Positions 8,561-17,288 of a DNA stretch of 64,000 nt are shown here, piece after piece (the first letter of the stretch is position 1; each line of letters starts with the position of its first letter). The notes under the pieces are model-generated. The model was not told the origin of the DNA, did no database searches, and saw nothing but the letters and a program-made list of their open reading frames with translations. Source of the stretch: Pseudoalteromonas luteoviolacea S2607 (GTDB taxonomy: Bacteria > Pseudomonadota > Gammaproteobacteria > Enterobacterales > Alteromonadaceae). The stretch is taken from positions 62,001-126,000 of the forward strand of contig NZ_AUXV01000072.1 in the NCBI RefSeq assembly GCF_001625575.1, read 5' to 3'. A program made the translations under genes and the position numbers.

Positions 8561-9275
8561 ACTTTTCTCCTTAGTGTTTTTTTCGCATTTGAAATTAGAA
8601 TAATTACCAATTCATGCCCTACCGCTCTAAAATCTAACCTCAAATAACCTTGTCGTTGCCATAACAAGTGCTACTTAAATTTTAGTAAACCGATATTCAA
8701 TGTTTGAGCACTATTGAATTAATTTGACCTATTTCCCAAAAATGCATTTATGAAAATAAATCAAGATGCGTCCTGTTCTTATTAGAAGTTCTGTAATTAT
8801 TGTTTCATCAATTTTTGATCTATTTCAGTACTTGCGTCGCTCGCAATGAGTAAACTAAAAACTGAGTCACGTATTCACTCTAATTGGCTCCAAAGAGAAG
8901 ATAAATGAGAAATTTTTTTGATTAAAAAACAAATTATAAATCAAAAAGTTATAACGTTATAACTAAGAAACTTGATTCATAGTAAAATTGTATACAAAAA
9001 AAGTATGAGTTAATTTCCACCAAAATTTAATGTCTTTCCGATTATAAATTACCAAAAAAGTACCAATCCACTTCAAAACTTACTGCGTTAAATCCCAAAA
9101 AGTCATGAATTTTTAATATTGAACTAATTTCAATTTGATGTACCTCATTTCTCTATATTAGGTTGTTAGTCGTTGCCAAAAACGATGCCGTCATCAGTTC
9201 TAAAAGAAGTCACTTATATGTAGCTGTGTAGTCACACATACATCTACGAAGTCTGAACAACTAACATTTGGAAGA
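8561..9275. promoter_or_regulatory. 715-base divergent control region with tandem GTTATAAC palindromes
   Basis: This gene-free, very AT-rich region separates the curlin gene (minus) from the subtilase (plus) and must hold both promoters. The clearest element is two back-to-back copies of the palindromic octamer GTTATAAC at 8948-8963, a 16-base palindrome overall. No ORF with a convincing start was seen. Which regulator binds is unknown, though the CsgD-like protein is a natural candidate for the curlin side. Confidence 0.45.
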
Positions 9276-11780
9276 ATGATGAAAACAAAATTTACAGCTT
9301 TAACAATGGCATTGATGCCGTTGTTTGCGTTCAACTCTCACGCTGCAATACAGATCAATACTACAACTCAAACCGCTGATGACAGTGTCATCGTCGTGTT
9401 TAAAAATGACGCGACAGCAGCAATGCGTGCACAGGCTCGAGGTTTGGTAAAAGCACGTATTTCAGACAGCAATGCTGATGAAAAAGACGACAACTACAAA
9501 AATGTCCTCAATGGCCGTCTTGCACATTTCAAGCTAGATGGCATGACTTCTAAGCAGGCTATTCAATTATTAGAAAAACACCCTGCTATCTCTTATGTAG
9601 AACCAAACTACACAGTGAAAGCGATGGCACTGCCAAATGATAGCCGTTTCGATGAACTTTGGGGCTTACATAACACAGGTCAAACTGGCGGAACCAATGA
9701 TGCTGATATTAACGCACCTGAAGCGTGGGATATCAGTATAGGTTCTCGCGATGTCATTGTGGGTGTTATTGATACGGGTGTTGATTACACACACCCTGAC
9801 CTAACAGCAAACATGTGGGTTAACCCAAATGAAATCGCTGGTGACGGCATCGACAATGACAATAACGGTTACATCGATGATGTATACGGCATCAATGCAA
9901 TCACGGACAGTGGTGATCCGATGGATGACCAAGGTCACGGTACACACGTATCTGGTACTATTGGTGCAACAGGTAATAACAGCGAAGGGGTTGTCGGTGT
10001 TAACCATGAAGTATCTATCATCGGGTGTAAATTCCTAAATTCATCAGGTAGCGGCTCAACCGCTGATGCAATCAAGTGTATTGATTACATGGTGGCAATG
10101 AAAAATGCCGGCCACAATATCAACGTACTAAATAATAGCTGGGGTGGCGGCGGCTTTAGCCAAGCATTGTATGACTCAATCACAGCGAGTGAGCAAGCTG
10201 GTATTCTCTTTATCGCTGCTGCAGGTAATGGCGCTCGAGACAATGACCTGTCTCCAAGCTACCCAGCAAGTTACGATCATGACAGCGTAATGGCAATTGC
10301 CTCTACAACGCACACAGATGCAATGTCTTCTTTCTCTCAATGGGGACTAACGTCTGTTGATATGGGTGCGCCTGGTAGTGATATTCTTTCGACAATTCCT
10401 GGTGGCGGATATGCTTCATTCTCAGGAACGTCAATGGCAACACCTCATGTAGCTGGTGCCGCTGCGCTTGCGTTATCAGTCAATCCTAACCTGACTACAT
10501 TAGAGCTCAAAGCGCTACTTATGGACTCAGGCAAAAGCATCGCGGCATTGGATGGCAAAACGGTATCTGGAAAACGGTTAGATGCACAGCAAATGCTAAT
10601 CGACGCAGATCCAACACCTGGCTTTAGAGTTGTAGCAACACCAGTGTCACAAGAAATCACGGCTGGGCAAACTGCTGACTATCAATTAACTTTCACTTCT
10701 GTTGCAAACTGGCAAGGTGATATCGACTTGTCAGCAACAGGTGGCTTAAACGGCGTAACACTGTCGAAAACAACCGTCACACCAGGTGAAACAGCGGTAC
10801 TCAGTGTAGCGACTACAACTGAAACGCAATGGGGTAATTACAACTTCACCGTTGACGCAGTTTCAGGTGAACTAAATCAGCAAAAACAATTATCGTTGAG
10901 CGTTTTGCCAAATGGATTACGTGACTTTGTCTATGACAACACGACAAGTGTAGATATTCCTGATAATGATCAAGCAGGTGTCACTTCAACAATCACAATT
11001 GCAGATGACGTGACCATTTTCGGCAGCAGCACAGCACTGAATATCAGCCACACTTATATTGGTGACTTGCTTGTAACATTAACGTCTCCAACGGGTACGG
11101 TTGCAACACTACACAATAGAGCCGGTGGTAGTGCCGACGACATCGTAGATAGCTTTAGCTCTGATGCATTCAATGGTGAAAATGCAGCGGGTGACTGGCT
11201 ACTGAAAGTTGTCGATAATGCAAACCTTGACACGGGTACGCTAAACAATTGGTCCATTACACTAACAGGTCTAGGTGAAGTATCAGAAGTGCCTCCAGTA
11301 GCAGGATTTGAGTTCGCTAAGAATGGTCTAGACGTCACATTTACAGATACCAGTAGCGACTCTAATGGTGACATTGTAAGTAGATCTTGGGACTTTGGTG
11401 ATGGCAATACAAGTGCAGAGCAAAATCCTGTGCATACCTTTGCAGCTTCAGGTGACTACCAAGTCACACTAACAGTTACTGACAGTCAGGGTAATACCGA
11501 CACCTCGACTCAAACAGTTTCTGTTAGTTCTGACAACCCAGAGCTTTCAATTGGTCGTGTTAACAAGTCACGTCTGGGTTCTATCCGAGTTGAACTAATG
11601 TGGACAGGTACAAGTGCTGATCAAGTCACAATTTATCGCGACGGTGAAGCAATTAGAACTGTCAACAACACGGGTAAATACCGCGACTTCTCGCGCAACG
11701 CGGCTGCAACAAGCTACACCTATAAAGTATGTCAGTACGGTGATGTTTGTTCTGAAGAAGTAACCGTTAACTTTCAATAA
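9276..11780 (+). CDS. Secreted S8 serine protease with P-domain and PKD domain
   Basis: Extracellular subtilisin-family protease of 834 residues. Order: signal peptide (to about 23), I9 propeptide (about 37-117, ending AISYVEPNYTV), S8 domain (about 125-450), a linker beta domain, a proprotein-convertase P-domain (about 565-670), a PKD domain (about 675-755, with SRSWDFGDGNTSAEQNPVHTF) and a C-terminal fibronectin-like tail. The catalytic triad is D166 (VIDTGVD), H221 (GHGTHVSG) and S386 (SGTSMATPH). Such tails aid substrate binding or secretion and may be trimmed. GGAAG before the ATG pair at 9276/9279 fits the second ATG slightly better. A hairpin follows the stop. Confidence 0.95.
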   Translation: MMKTKFTALTMALMPLFAFNSHAAIQINTTTQTADDSVIVVFKNDATAAMRAQARGLVKARISDSNADEKDDNYKNVLNGRLAHFKLDGMTSKQAIQLLEKHPAISYVEPNYTVKAMALPNDSRFDELWGLHNTGQTGGTNDADINAPEAWDISIGSRDVIVGVIDTGVDYTHPDLTANMWVNPNEIAGDGIDNDNNGYIDDVYGINAITDSGDPMDDQGHGTHVSGTIGATGNNSEGVVGVNHEVSIIGCKFLNSSGSGSTADAIKCIDYMVAMKNAGHNINVLNNSWGGGGFSQALYDSITASEQAGILFIAAAGNGARDNDLSPSYPASYDHDSVMAIASTTHTDAMSSFSQWGLTSVDMGAPGSDILSTIPGGGYASFSGTSMATPHVAGAAALALSVNPNLTTLELKALLMDSGKSIAALDGKTVSGKRLDAQQMLIDADPTPGFRVVATPVSQEITAGQTADYQLTFTSVANWQGDIDLSATGGLNGVTLSKTTVTPGETAVLSVATTTETQWGNYNFTVDAVSGELNQQKQLSLSVLPNGLRDFVYDNTTSVDIPDNDQAGVTSTITIADDVTIFGSSTALNISHTYIGDLLVTLTSPTGTVATLHNRAGGSADDIVDSFSSDAFNGENAAGDWLLKVVDNANLDTGTLNNWSITLTGLGEVSEVPPVAGFEFAKNGLDVTFTDTSSDSNGDIVSRSWDFGDGNTSAEQNPVHTFAASGDYQVTLTVTDSQGNTDTSTQTVSVSSDNPELSIGRVNKSRLGSIRVELMWTGTSADQVTIYRDGEAIRTVNNTGKYRDFSRNAAATSYTYKVCQYGDVCSEEVTVNFQ

Positions 11781-11790
11781 GTAAGTTAAC

Positions 11791-11812
11791 AGTGGGGCGT
11801 TATCACCCCACT
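11791..11812 (+). terminator. Hairpin after the S8 protease
   Basis: A 7-bp stem, AGTGGGG (11791-11797) with CCCCACT (11806-11812), starts 10 bases after the stop codon and is followed by TATTA. It is a moderately convincing terminator. Confidence 0.6.
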
Positions 11813-11817
11813 TATTA

Positions 11818-11842
11818 CTGCACGGCTATTGTGGCCGTGCAG
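11818..11842 (-). terminator. Hairpin spanning the 3' end of the flavin reductase gene
   Basis: A 9-bp stem, CTGCACGGC (11818-11826) with GCCGTGCAG (11834-11842), runs over the stop codon of the minus-strand gene. The T run is poor. It may act with the neighbouring hairpin at 11791-11812 as a convergent terminator. Confidence 0.5.
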
Positions 11843-12440
11843 ATTTAAATACCGTTTTTAAATTAGCATATTCAGCGCCACCCAATCGCGCCAGCGGATC
11901 AAGCTTGAGCGCATCGACTTTACTGCGACCTTTGTCGTCAAGTTCAACCACTTCATCGTCGATATAAGCCTGTGTGACCTCGACGAACACCAGCTTCATT
12001 GGTAATTCGCCCATCTCCACCACCTTATGTAGCTTACAGCCAAAAGCGACTTTTGCTTTCTCAATTCTAGGTAAGCTAAAACCGGTAAATTCCACCAAAT
12101 TTAAATCAAGTAAGTCTAACTCAGACTGCTCATTTGGAAGTGTCACTGCCGATTGCGTCACATCATGTGCTAGATCACTGTCGGCAATGTGGATCACCAA
12201 CTCTTCATTCACCTCAACATTGACTGCCGAGTCTTTGTACTCTCCTGTCGGTTTTTGACCGACTGCGTACATCAAAATAGCTGGATTAGAACTTATTGCG
12301 GTGAAATAGGAAAAGGGCGCTAAATTCAAAGTCCCCTTCGCATTTTTCGATAAAACCCAAGCAATAGGGCGAGGAACAACCGTTTGTGTGAGTGTGTGAT
12401 AGACTCGATTAGGAGAAAGATCCTTAAAGTTTAAAATCAT
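11826..12440 (-). CDS. Flavin reductase / flavoprotein of the DIM6/NTAB family
   Basis: The 204-residue protein has an FMN-binding split-barrel fold. Recognisable segments are VVPRPIAWVLSKNAKGTLNLAPFSYFTAISSNPA and the later FGCKLHKVVEMG, which match the flavoredoxin-like class of reductases that use FMN and NAD(P)H. The exact substrate is unknown. It stands alone on the minus strand, and no partner monooxygenase lies nearby. Confidence 0.85.
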   Translation of the reverse strand: MILNFKDLSPNRVYHTLTQTVVPRPIAWVLSKNAKGTLNLAPFSYFTAISSNPAILMYAVGQKPTGEYKDSAVNVEVNEELVIHIADSDLAHDVTQSAVTLPNEQSELDLLDLNLVEFTGFSLPRIEKAKVAFGCKLHKVVEMGELPMKLVFVEVTQAYIDDEVVELDDKGRSKVDALKLDPLARLGGAEYANLKTVFKSARPQ

Positions 12441-12644
12441 TGACTTGCCTTAGCACAAATGAAACTAGCATAAGGGAGCAAACCCCATTTGTATATGGTC
12501 CGTCGGTATTCAACAAAAGATGTTGTGCAATCTCGTGACAAACAACCCATACAGTTACCTTGTTCAAAGCCGTATCAACATTGTTGAAACGAAATACACA
12601 CTCTACACTTAGCGTTAATAACCAATTGAACTGAGTGCATCCTT

Positions 12645-13289
12645 ATGGCATCTCTGGCGCAAGCTTTGCGTGAATTCAAGCAAACCTATGAACAGTCGGC
12701 TCCAGCAGAAATATTGGAAACCCTAAGTCGCAATGTCTCACTGTTGCAACAGCAACAGCTCCATGCGAAAGGCCCACAAGTTTCAGAGCCGATGCCAATT
12801 GGTACGCTCTTCGATAACAAAGGTAATGCGGTTGAATTGCATGCATTGCTGCAACGCCCTCTTATTATTACCTTTTTTCGTGGCGGCTGGTGCCCGTACT
12901 GCATGCTAGAGTTGCAAGCATGGGAGGGGCTCATCAATGAACAACCATTGATGCCAAACCTGATTGCGGTATCTGGCGAAACACAAAGTTTTACCGAGCA
13001 AGTACAACAAGATAATGCGCTCAGCTTTCCCGTACTTATTGACCCTAACTTTTCTGTTATGGAACAATTTGGATTGGTCTATGAAGTCAATGATGCTCTA
13101 AAAGAGGTGCTACTAAAATGGGGCGTTGATCTCACTGAACGCACTGCACGTAAAGAGTTCGCGCTGCCAATCCCCGCCACCTATATCATCGACTCAAATG
13201 GCATTGTCCAGTACGCTTTTATTGAAGAAGACTATACATCGCGGGCAGAGCCTAGTGAGGTAATGGCTATTTATCAGCAACTTATATAA
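12645..13289 (+). CDS. Peroxiredoxin-like AhpC/TSA-family protein
   Basis: Thioredoxin-fold protein of 214 residues. The peroxidatic segment is FFRGGWCPYCMLEL, with C83 and C86 forming a CPYC pair. The pre-motif region (PMPIGTLFDNKGNAVEL) is that of the AhpC/TSA superfamily. It probably reduces peroxides or acts as a disulfide reductase in the cytoplasm, since no signal peptide is visible. The two close cysteines make a thioredoxin-like cycle plausible (inference). It is monocistronic as far as can be seen. Confidence 0.85.
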   Translation: MASLAQALREFKQTYEQSAPAEILETLSRNVSLLQQQQLHAKGPQVSEPMPIGTLFDNKGNAVELHALLQRPLIITFFRGGWCPYCMLELQAWEGLINEQPLMPNLIAVSGETQSFTEQVQQDNALSFPVLIDPNFSVMEQFGLVYEVNDALKEVLLKWGVDLTERTARKEFALPIPATYIIDSNGIVQYAFIEEDYTSRAEPSEVMAIYQQLI

Positions 13290-13397
13290 ATATAAATCAT
13301 CCAGCTCATAGCCATCATGTGCTTATCTTCATTTTATCTATTTGATAAGCACTAATTGCTTGTTCCTCTTTTAATTCACTGTACAACCTGATACAAA

Positions 13398-13414
13398 TTG
13401 TTATGTTATAACAA
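13398..13414. promoter_or_regulatory. Inverted repeat upstream of the ABC exporter operon
   Basis: TTGTTAT (13398-13404) and ATAACAA (13408-13414) form a perfect 7-bp inverted repeat with a 3-base spacer. It lies about 20 bases before a short leader ORF and 90 before the ATPase gene. It is a plausible operator, with no regulator assigned. Confidence 0.4.
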
Positions 13415-13434
13415 ATTAAAATTACAGGTGATTT

Positions 13435-13491
13435 ATGAACATAAACAAATCGCAATCATGTCCCTGCTTATTCACAGCTTTCGTACTTTAA
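13435..13491 (+). CDS. Possible 18-residue leader peptide before the ABC operon
   Basis: A short ORF encodes MNINKSQSCPCLFTAFVL. Its ATG is 4 bases after AGGTG, and its stop is 12 bases before the ATPase ATG. The CPC pair and the position suggest a leader or translational coupler. Its size gives little statistical support, and it may be chance. Confidence 0.3.
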   Translation: MNINKSQSCPCLFTAFVL

Positions 13492-13503
13492 GGATTTGAC
13501 TCA

Positions 13504-14235
13504 ATGCAAACACAACCAAAGCGTCCTGTCATTCAAATAGACAACTTAGTTAAAACATTCGCTGATCATACGGCGCTTCAAGGGCTAAGTTTGACAGTTA
13601 ATCAAGGAGAGATACTCGCTTTACTCGGCCCAAATGGGGCAGGAAAAACTACAACAATTAATTGTTTGTTAGGTTTTTTGAAACCAGATAAAGGCCGTAT
13701 TTCTGTAGCTGGGTACAGCCCTCAAGAAGACGTCGCTTTAGTTCGCAAACAGCTCGCTTACATTCCAGAACAAGTTGCACTATACCCCCGTTTATCAGGC
13801 CTAGAGAATCTGGTCTATTTTAGTAAAATTGCCAAAGTGGCAATGGCTGACTGCGACTTGAGAGCCCTACTTGAGATTGTATCGCTACCCAATCACGCCA
13901 TTGATAAACCGGTATCCAGCTACTCAAAAGGCATGCGACAAAAGGTCGGCATTGCGATTGCCTTGGCAAAAAAATCAAAAGCCTTAATTCTAGACGAACC
14001 TACCTCTGGCCTTGACCCATCTGCAAGCCATGAGTTTAGCCAATTGATTCAGCGTTTGGCGCGCCAAGGGGTGGCTATTTTAATGGCCACACATGACCTT
14101 TTTCGCGCTCAAGAAGATGCCCATCGTGTCGCGATTATTAATCGCGGCAAGCTGGTTGAAACTATACATTATCAACAGCTTCAAGAAACACAGTTAGAAG
14201 CCCACTACTTAAAACACATCAAGGTGGGTGCATAA
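13504..14235 (+). CDS. ABC transporter ATP-binding protein (ABC-2 exporter)
   Basis: The 243-residue ATPase has Walker A GPNGAGKTT, a Q-loop region near IPEQVALYP, signature SYSKGMRQK, Walker B KALILDEPTSGLDP and a switch histidine in MATHD. It is of the CcmA/NatA class that pairs with ABC-2 permeases. Its stop overlaps the first permease by one base (14235). AAGGA lies about 9 bases before the ATG. The exported substrate cannot be told from sequence. Confidence 0.95.
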   Translation: MQTQPKRPVIQIDNLVKTFADHTALQGLSLTVNQGEILALLGPNGAGKTTTINCLLGFLKPDKGRISVAGYSPQEDVALVRKQLAYIPEQVALYPRLSGLENLVYFSKIAKVAMADCDLRALLEIVSLPNHAIDKPVSSYSKGMRQKVGIAIALAKKSKALILDEPTSGLDPSASHEFSQLIQRLARQGVAILMATHDLFRAQEDAHRVAIINRGKLVETIHYQQLQETQLEAHYLKHIKVGA

Positions 14236-15641
14236 TGTTTAGACAAACGCTTACGAAAGAATGGTTAGATGCCAAACGGCAGGGACAACTGTGGTGGTTG
14301 TGTCTAATCGCATCCTTACTTTTATTACTCGCATGTACGACTGGCTGGCAAAACTATCAGAGTTACCAAAGTGATGCCTATGACGTAGCTCAGCAAGAAC
14401 AAACGCGCTGGCTCAATCAAGGTGAAAAAGGTCCTCATTCCGCAGCGCACTATGGTATTTACGTGATTAAACCGGCTACTCCACTGGTTGCCCTTGATGA
14501 TGGGTTGCAAGCATATCAAGGAAACGTTGTGCGACTTGAAGCACACACTCGAAATGACGGAATGTTCCGAACTGTGCAAGACAATCTCCCAATGGCGCGT
14601 TTTGGTTCACTCACACCTGCATTCGTGCTGCAAGTCCTTTTACCACTGTTAATACTTTTAATCGGCTACCCAATGTTCGCATCAGAAAGGGAACAAGGTA
14701 CATTAAAACAACTATTGGCGTCCGGAGTCGAACCCTTACAACTATTCGCAGCAAAATGCTGCGTTCTCTTCGCCATTGCCGCCACCTTGCTATTGCCTGT
14801 TATTGTTTATCTGCTATTTATTCAGTTTGAACAAAACGAGTCTGCCAAACTGGCCTATCGAAGTGCTGGTTTTTTTGTTGTTTACATCAGCTATGTCGCA
14901 CTTTGGTCAATCATTACTATCGCCATTTCTTGCCTTTTGAAAAGTTCGCGGCGCAGCCTCATTGTTTTATTAACAATATGGGCACTGTCCACTTTGTTAA
15001 TACCTAAATTGGCGATGAATTACAGCACAGGTGTTTACCCTCTCGATTCCAACCAAGCATTCCAAAATCGATTAAAACGTGAGGTATATACAGACCATCG
15101 AGAAATGGCCTTCGAACGCTTTGAGCAATCTTTACTGCAAAAATATGCGGTTTCTTCTACGAGTGAACTCCCATTTGATTTTGCAGGCGCCAGGCTACAA
15201 TTTGGCGAACAATATGCCGACGCAATTTTTGATCGCTTGTTTGGTGAACGCCTTGAGCAATTACAATCACAAACTGACAGTTACTTTTTGGCAAGTTTGC
15301 TCAGTCCTATGATCGCCGTACAGTCGCTGTCTATGGCTTTTAGCGCCAGTGATTTTCACCATCATCAGCACTTTTTGGCGCGGGCGGAACTTCACCGCCG
15401 AATGATGCAGCGCGTGCTTAACCACAATCAGCGTGATCATGCGCACAAAAGCGAAGGGCAATACGTTGCCAACCTTAGCTTATGGCAACAAATCCCAAAA
15501 TTTGAATATCACCCACCCGCATTTACCGATCTGACTCACCATTACCGAGTTAATTGGTTCAGTTTAGTACTGTGGCTCACGGCCTCTTTATTACTGGGCA
15601 CTTTCGCAGTTCGAAAATTAACGAAGGAGCCACTAAGATGA
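14235..15641 (+). CDS. ABC-2 family permease 1 (DUF3526-like)
   Basis: The 468-residue membrane protein has an N-terminal transmembrane helix (about 20-40) and a large periplasmic stretch (about 45-130). Four or five helices lie between about 130 and 260, then a second soluble region and a final C-terminal helix. The motif YPMFASEREQGTLKQLLASG after the second helix is typical of ABC-2 permeases. The large loop suggests the DUF3526 group. It is translationally coupled to the ATPase upstream and the second permease downstream (ATGA overlap). Confidence 0.85.
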   Translation: MFRQTLTKEWLDAKRQGQLWWLCLIASLLLLLACTTGWQNYQSYQSDAYDVAQQEQTRWLNQGEKGPHSAAHYGIYVIKPATPLVALDDGLQAYQGNVVRLEAHTRNDGMFRTVQDNLPMARFGSLTPAFVLQVLLPLLILLIGYPMFASEREQGTLKQLLASGVEPLQLFAAKCCVLFAIAATLLLPVIVYLLFIQFEQNESAKLAYRSAGFFVVYISYVALWSIITIAISCLLKSSRRSLIVLLTIWALSTLLIPKLAMNYSTGVYPLDSNQAFQNRLKREVYTDHREMAFERFEQSLLQKYAVSSTSELPFDFAGARLQFGEQYADAIFDRLFGERLEQLQSQTDSYFLASLLSPMIAVQSLSMAFSASDFHHHQHFLARAELHRRMMQRVLNHNQRDHAHKSEGQYVANLSLWQQIPKFEYHPPAFTDLTHHYRVNWFSLVLWLTASLLLGTFAVRKLTKEPLR

Positions 15642-17104
15642 AACGGCTATTACTAAATACAGAGTTCAAAAATCTTTTGCGCGAAAAAGTGGCGGTCATC
15701 ATTGCCGCTTTCAGCATCTTATTGGCCGGTTTAGCCTTTTTGAATGGCCACTTTTTTAGCCAGTCGCAAAGTGAGGTTGTTGAGGCGGCTTGGACAAGCC
15801 AACAACATAATATAACTGAGGCTGCAACCCAATTACCACTAAGGCTATCAACCACTGAGCCTGTGAAGTGGTGGCAAGATAGATACGATCTGCGTGCGCA
15901 AGCTTTTTATGTCATGGTCAATTACGCAACCAAACCGCCCTTACCAGCGTCTCCCATTGCGATTGGGCAGGCCGATGTCTTGCCTTATTATTTTCGAATG
16001 CTAGTTCAAGAAAAACAGCAAGTTGTACAGCAGTATGACTATGTACATCCGCTTAATTTACTACTTGGCCAATTTGACCTTAGCTTTGTACTTATTTATC
16101 TACTGCCGTTACTGATCATTGGCATATGCTTTAACGCCCTGTCCAACGAACAACATAGCGGCCAGCTGCGCCTGTTATTGTTACAAGGGGGATCAGCAGG
16201 CCAGCTTTTAACCATACAAATCCTATTACGGGGCGCGATCGTACTACTGCCCTTCCTAGTGATCAGCAACTTGTTTTTTATGCTTTTTCGCGAACAGATC
16301 GAACTACAGACGCTAACTAATTTCACCCTAATCACTCTATTATATGGCGGATTTTGGCTAGCGCTATGTGCGTGGGTCAATAGCCGTGGAAAAGGCGCTG
16401 CGACCAATGCTGCAATCTTAGTGACTTGCTGGCTATCATTTGTAGTCGTGCTACCTGCGCTGATCAATACCTTTATTACCCACGCGGACCCTACACCGTC
16501 TAGAATTCAGTATATAGATAGCCTCAGAGCCAGTACTGACGAGGCGAAAAAAGCCGCCGAGAAAACCTTGGCGCAGTTTTTTCAGGACCACCCAGAACTT
16601 GCCAGTTCCAGTGCATCAGGAAGTGATTTTGCAACTAAAAAAATAGCAACGATTAATGCTGTTGAACAAGCGATGCAAGCATTTGATGAGCAGTATCAGC
16701 AAATACAACAAGCACAGCTTGGTAAGGCCATGTGGCTGAAATATCTATCTGTGGCGACTTTGACACATTCAATCTTAGTTGAACTGTCTGGTAATGGACT
16801 TGTACGTCACAATGCGTTTATGGCTCAAGTACAACGTCATCACCAAGCCTTACAGTCGTTTTTTGCAACAGGAATTGTAGAGGCGAACCAAAAAGGTGAC
16901 TTTTCTCCTTGTAAAGGCTGCAATGCTCGGCCCACAATCACAGATCTCTCGACATTGCCCCAATTTGATAAAGACTTCCCGACACCAAACGTCAATTTGG
17001 CACCTATGCTCTGGTTGATTGTATTGTCTTTATTACTGATCCACCGCACCTCTAGAAATGTTGGTGTGTTGGCAGCACCTCAAACATCAAAGGTGGTGGT
17101 ATAG
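15638..17104 (+). CDS. ABC-2 family permease 2 (DUF3526-like)
   Basis: The 488-residue partner permease has the same layout as the one before it: an N-terminal helix, a periplasmic loop, helices between about 170 and 300 with ALSNEQHSGQLRLLLLQGGS, a long soluble region and a C-terminal helix. I chose the ATG at 15638, which forms an ATGA overlap with the previous stop and follows GAAGGAGC. A longer frame from 15554 would lie inside the previous gene. The near-terminal CKGCNARP could bind a metal or form a disulfide. Two such permeases probably make a heterodimer. Confidence 0.85.
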   Translation: MKRLLLNTEFKNLLREKVAVIIAAFSILLAGLAFLNGHFFSQSQSEVVEAAWTSQQHNITEAATQLPLRLSTTEPVKWWQDRYDLRAQAFYVMVNYATKPPLPASPIAIGQADVLPYYFRMLVQEKQQVVQQYDYVHPLNLLLGQFDLSFVLIYLLPLLIIGICFNALSNEQHSGQLRLLLLQGGSAGQLLTIQILLRGAIVLLPFLVISNLFFMLFREQIELQTLTNFTLITLLYGGFWLALCAWVNSRGKGAATNAAILVTCWLSFVVVLPALINTFITHADPTPSRIQYIDSLRASTDEAKKAAEKTLAQFFQDHPELASSSASGSDFATKKIATINAVEQAMQAFDEQYQQIQQAQLGKAMWLKYLSVATLTHSILVELSGNGLVRHNAFMAQVQRHHQALQSFFATGIVEANQKGDFSPCKGCNARPTITDLSTLPQFDKDFPTPNVNLAPMLWLIVLSLLLIHRTSRNVGVLAAPQTSKVVV

Positions 17105-17288
17105 GACAAACTTAAGGGTCAGCCTGAACAAAAGTATCTGACTGACCCGCCAACATCTAAAGCACCTCGCAAGTTACCATATTAATAACAACACATGTAA
17201 ACTGTGATTTTGACTTATAAGCTTATAGTAAGAAGCACTAGCGATTTGACAGGACTTGTAAAACCTCAAAAACAAGCTAATTCGTGAT

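Noticed and set aside
15554-15637. Upstream extension of the second ABC-2 permease
   Set aside because: It lies inside the previous gene. The ATG at 15638 has a ribosome site and the usual ATGA overlap.
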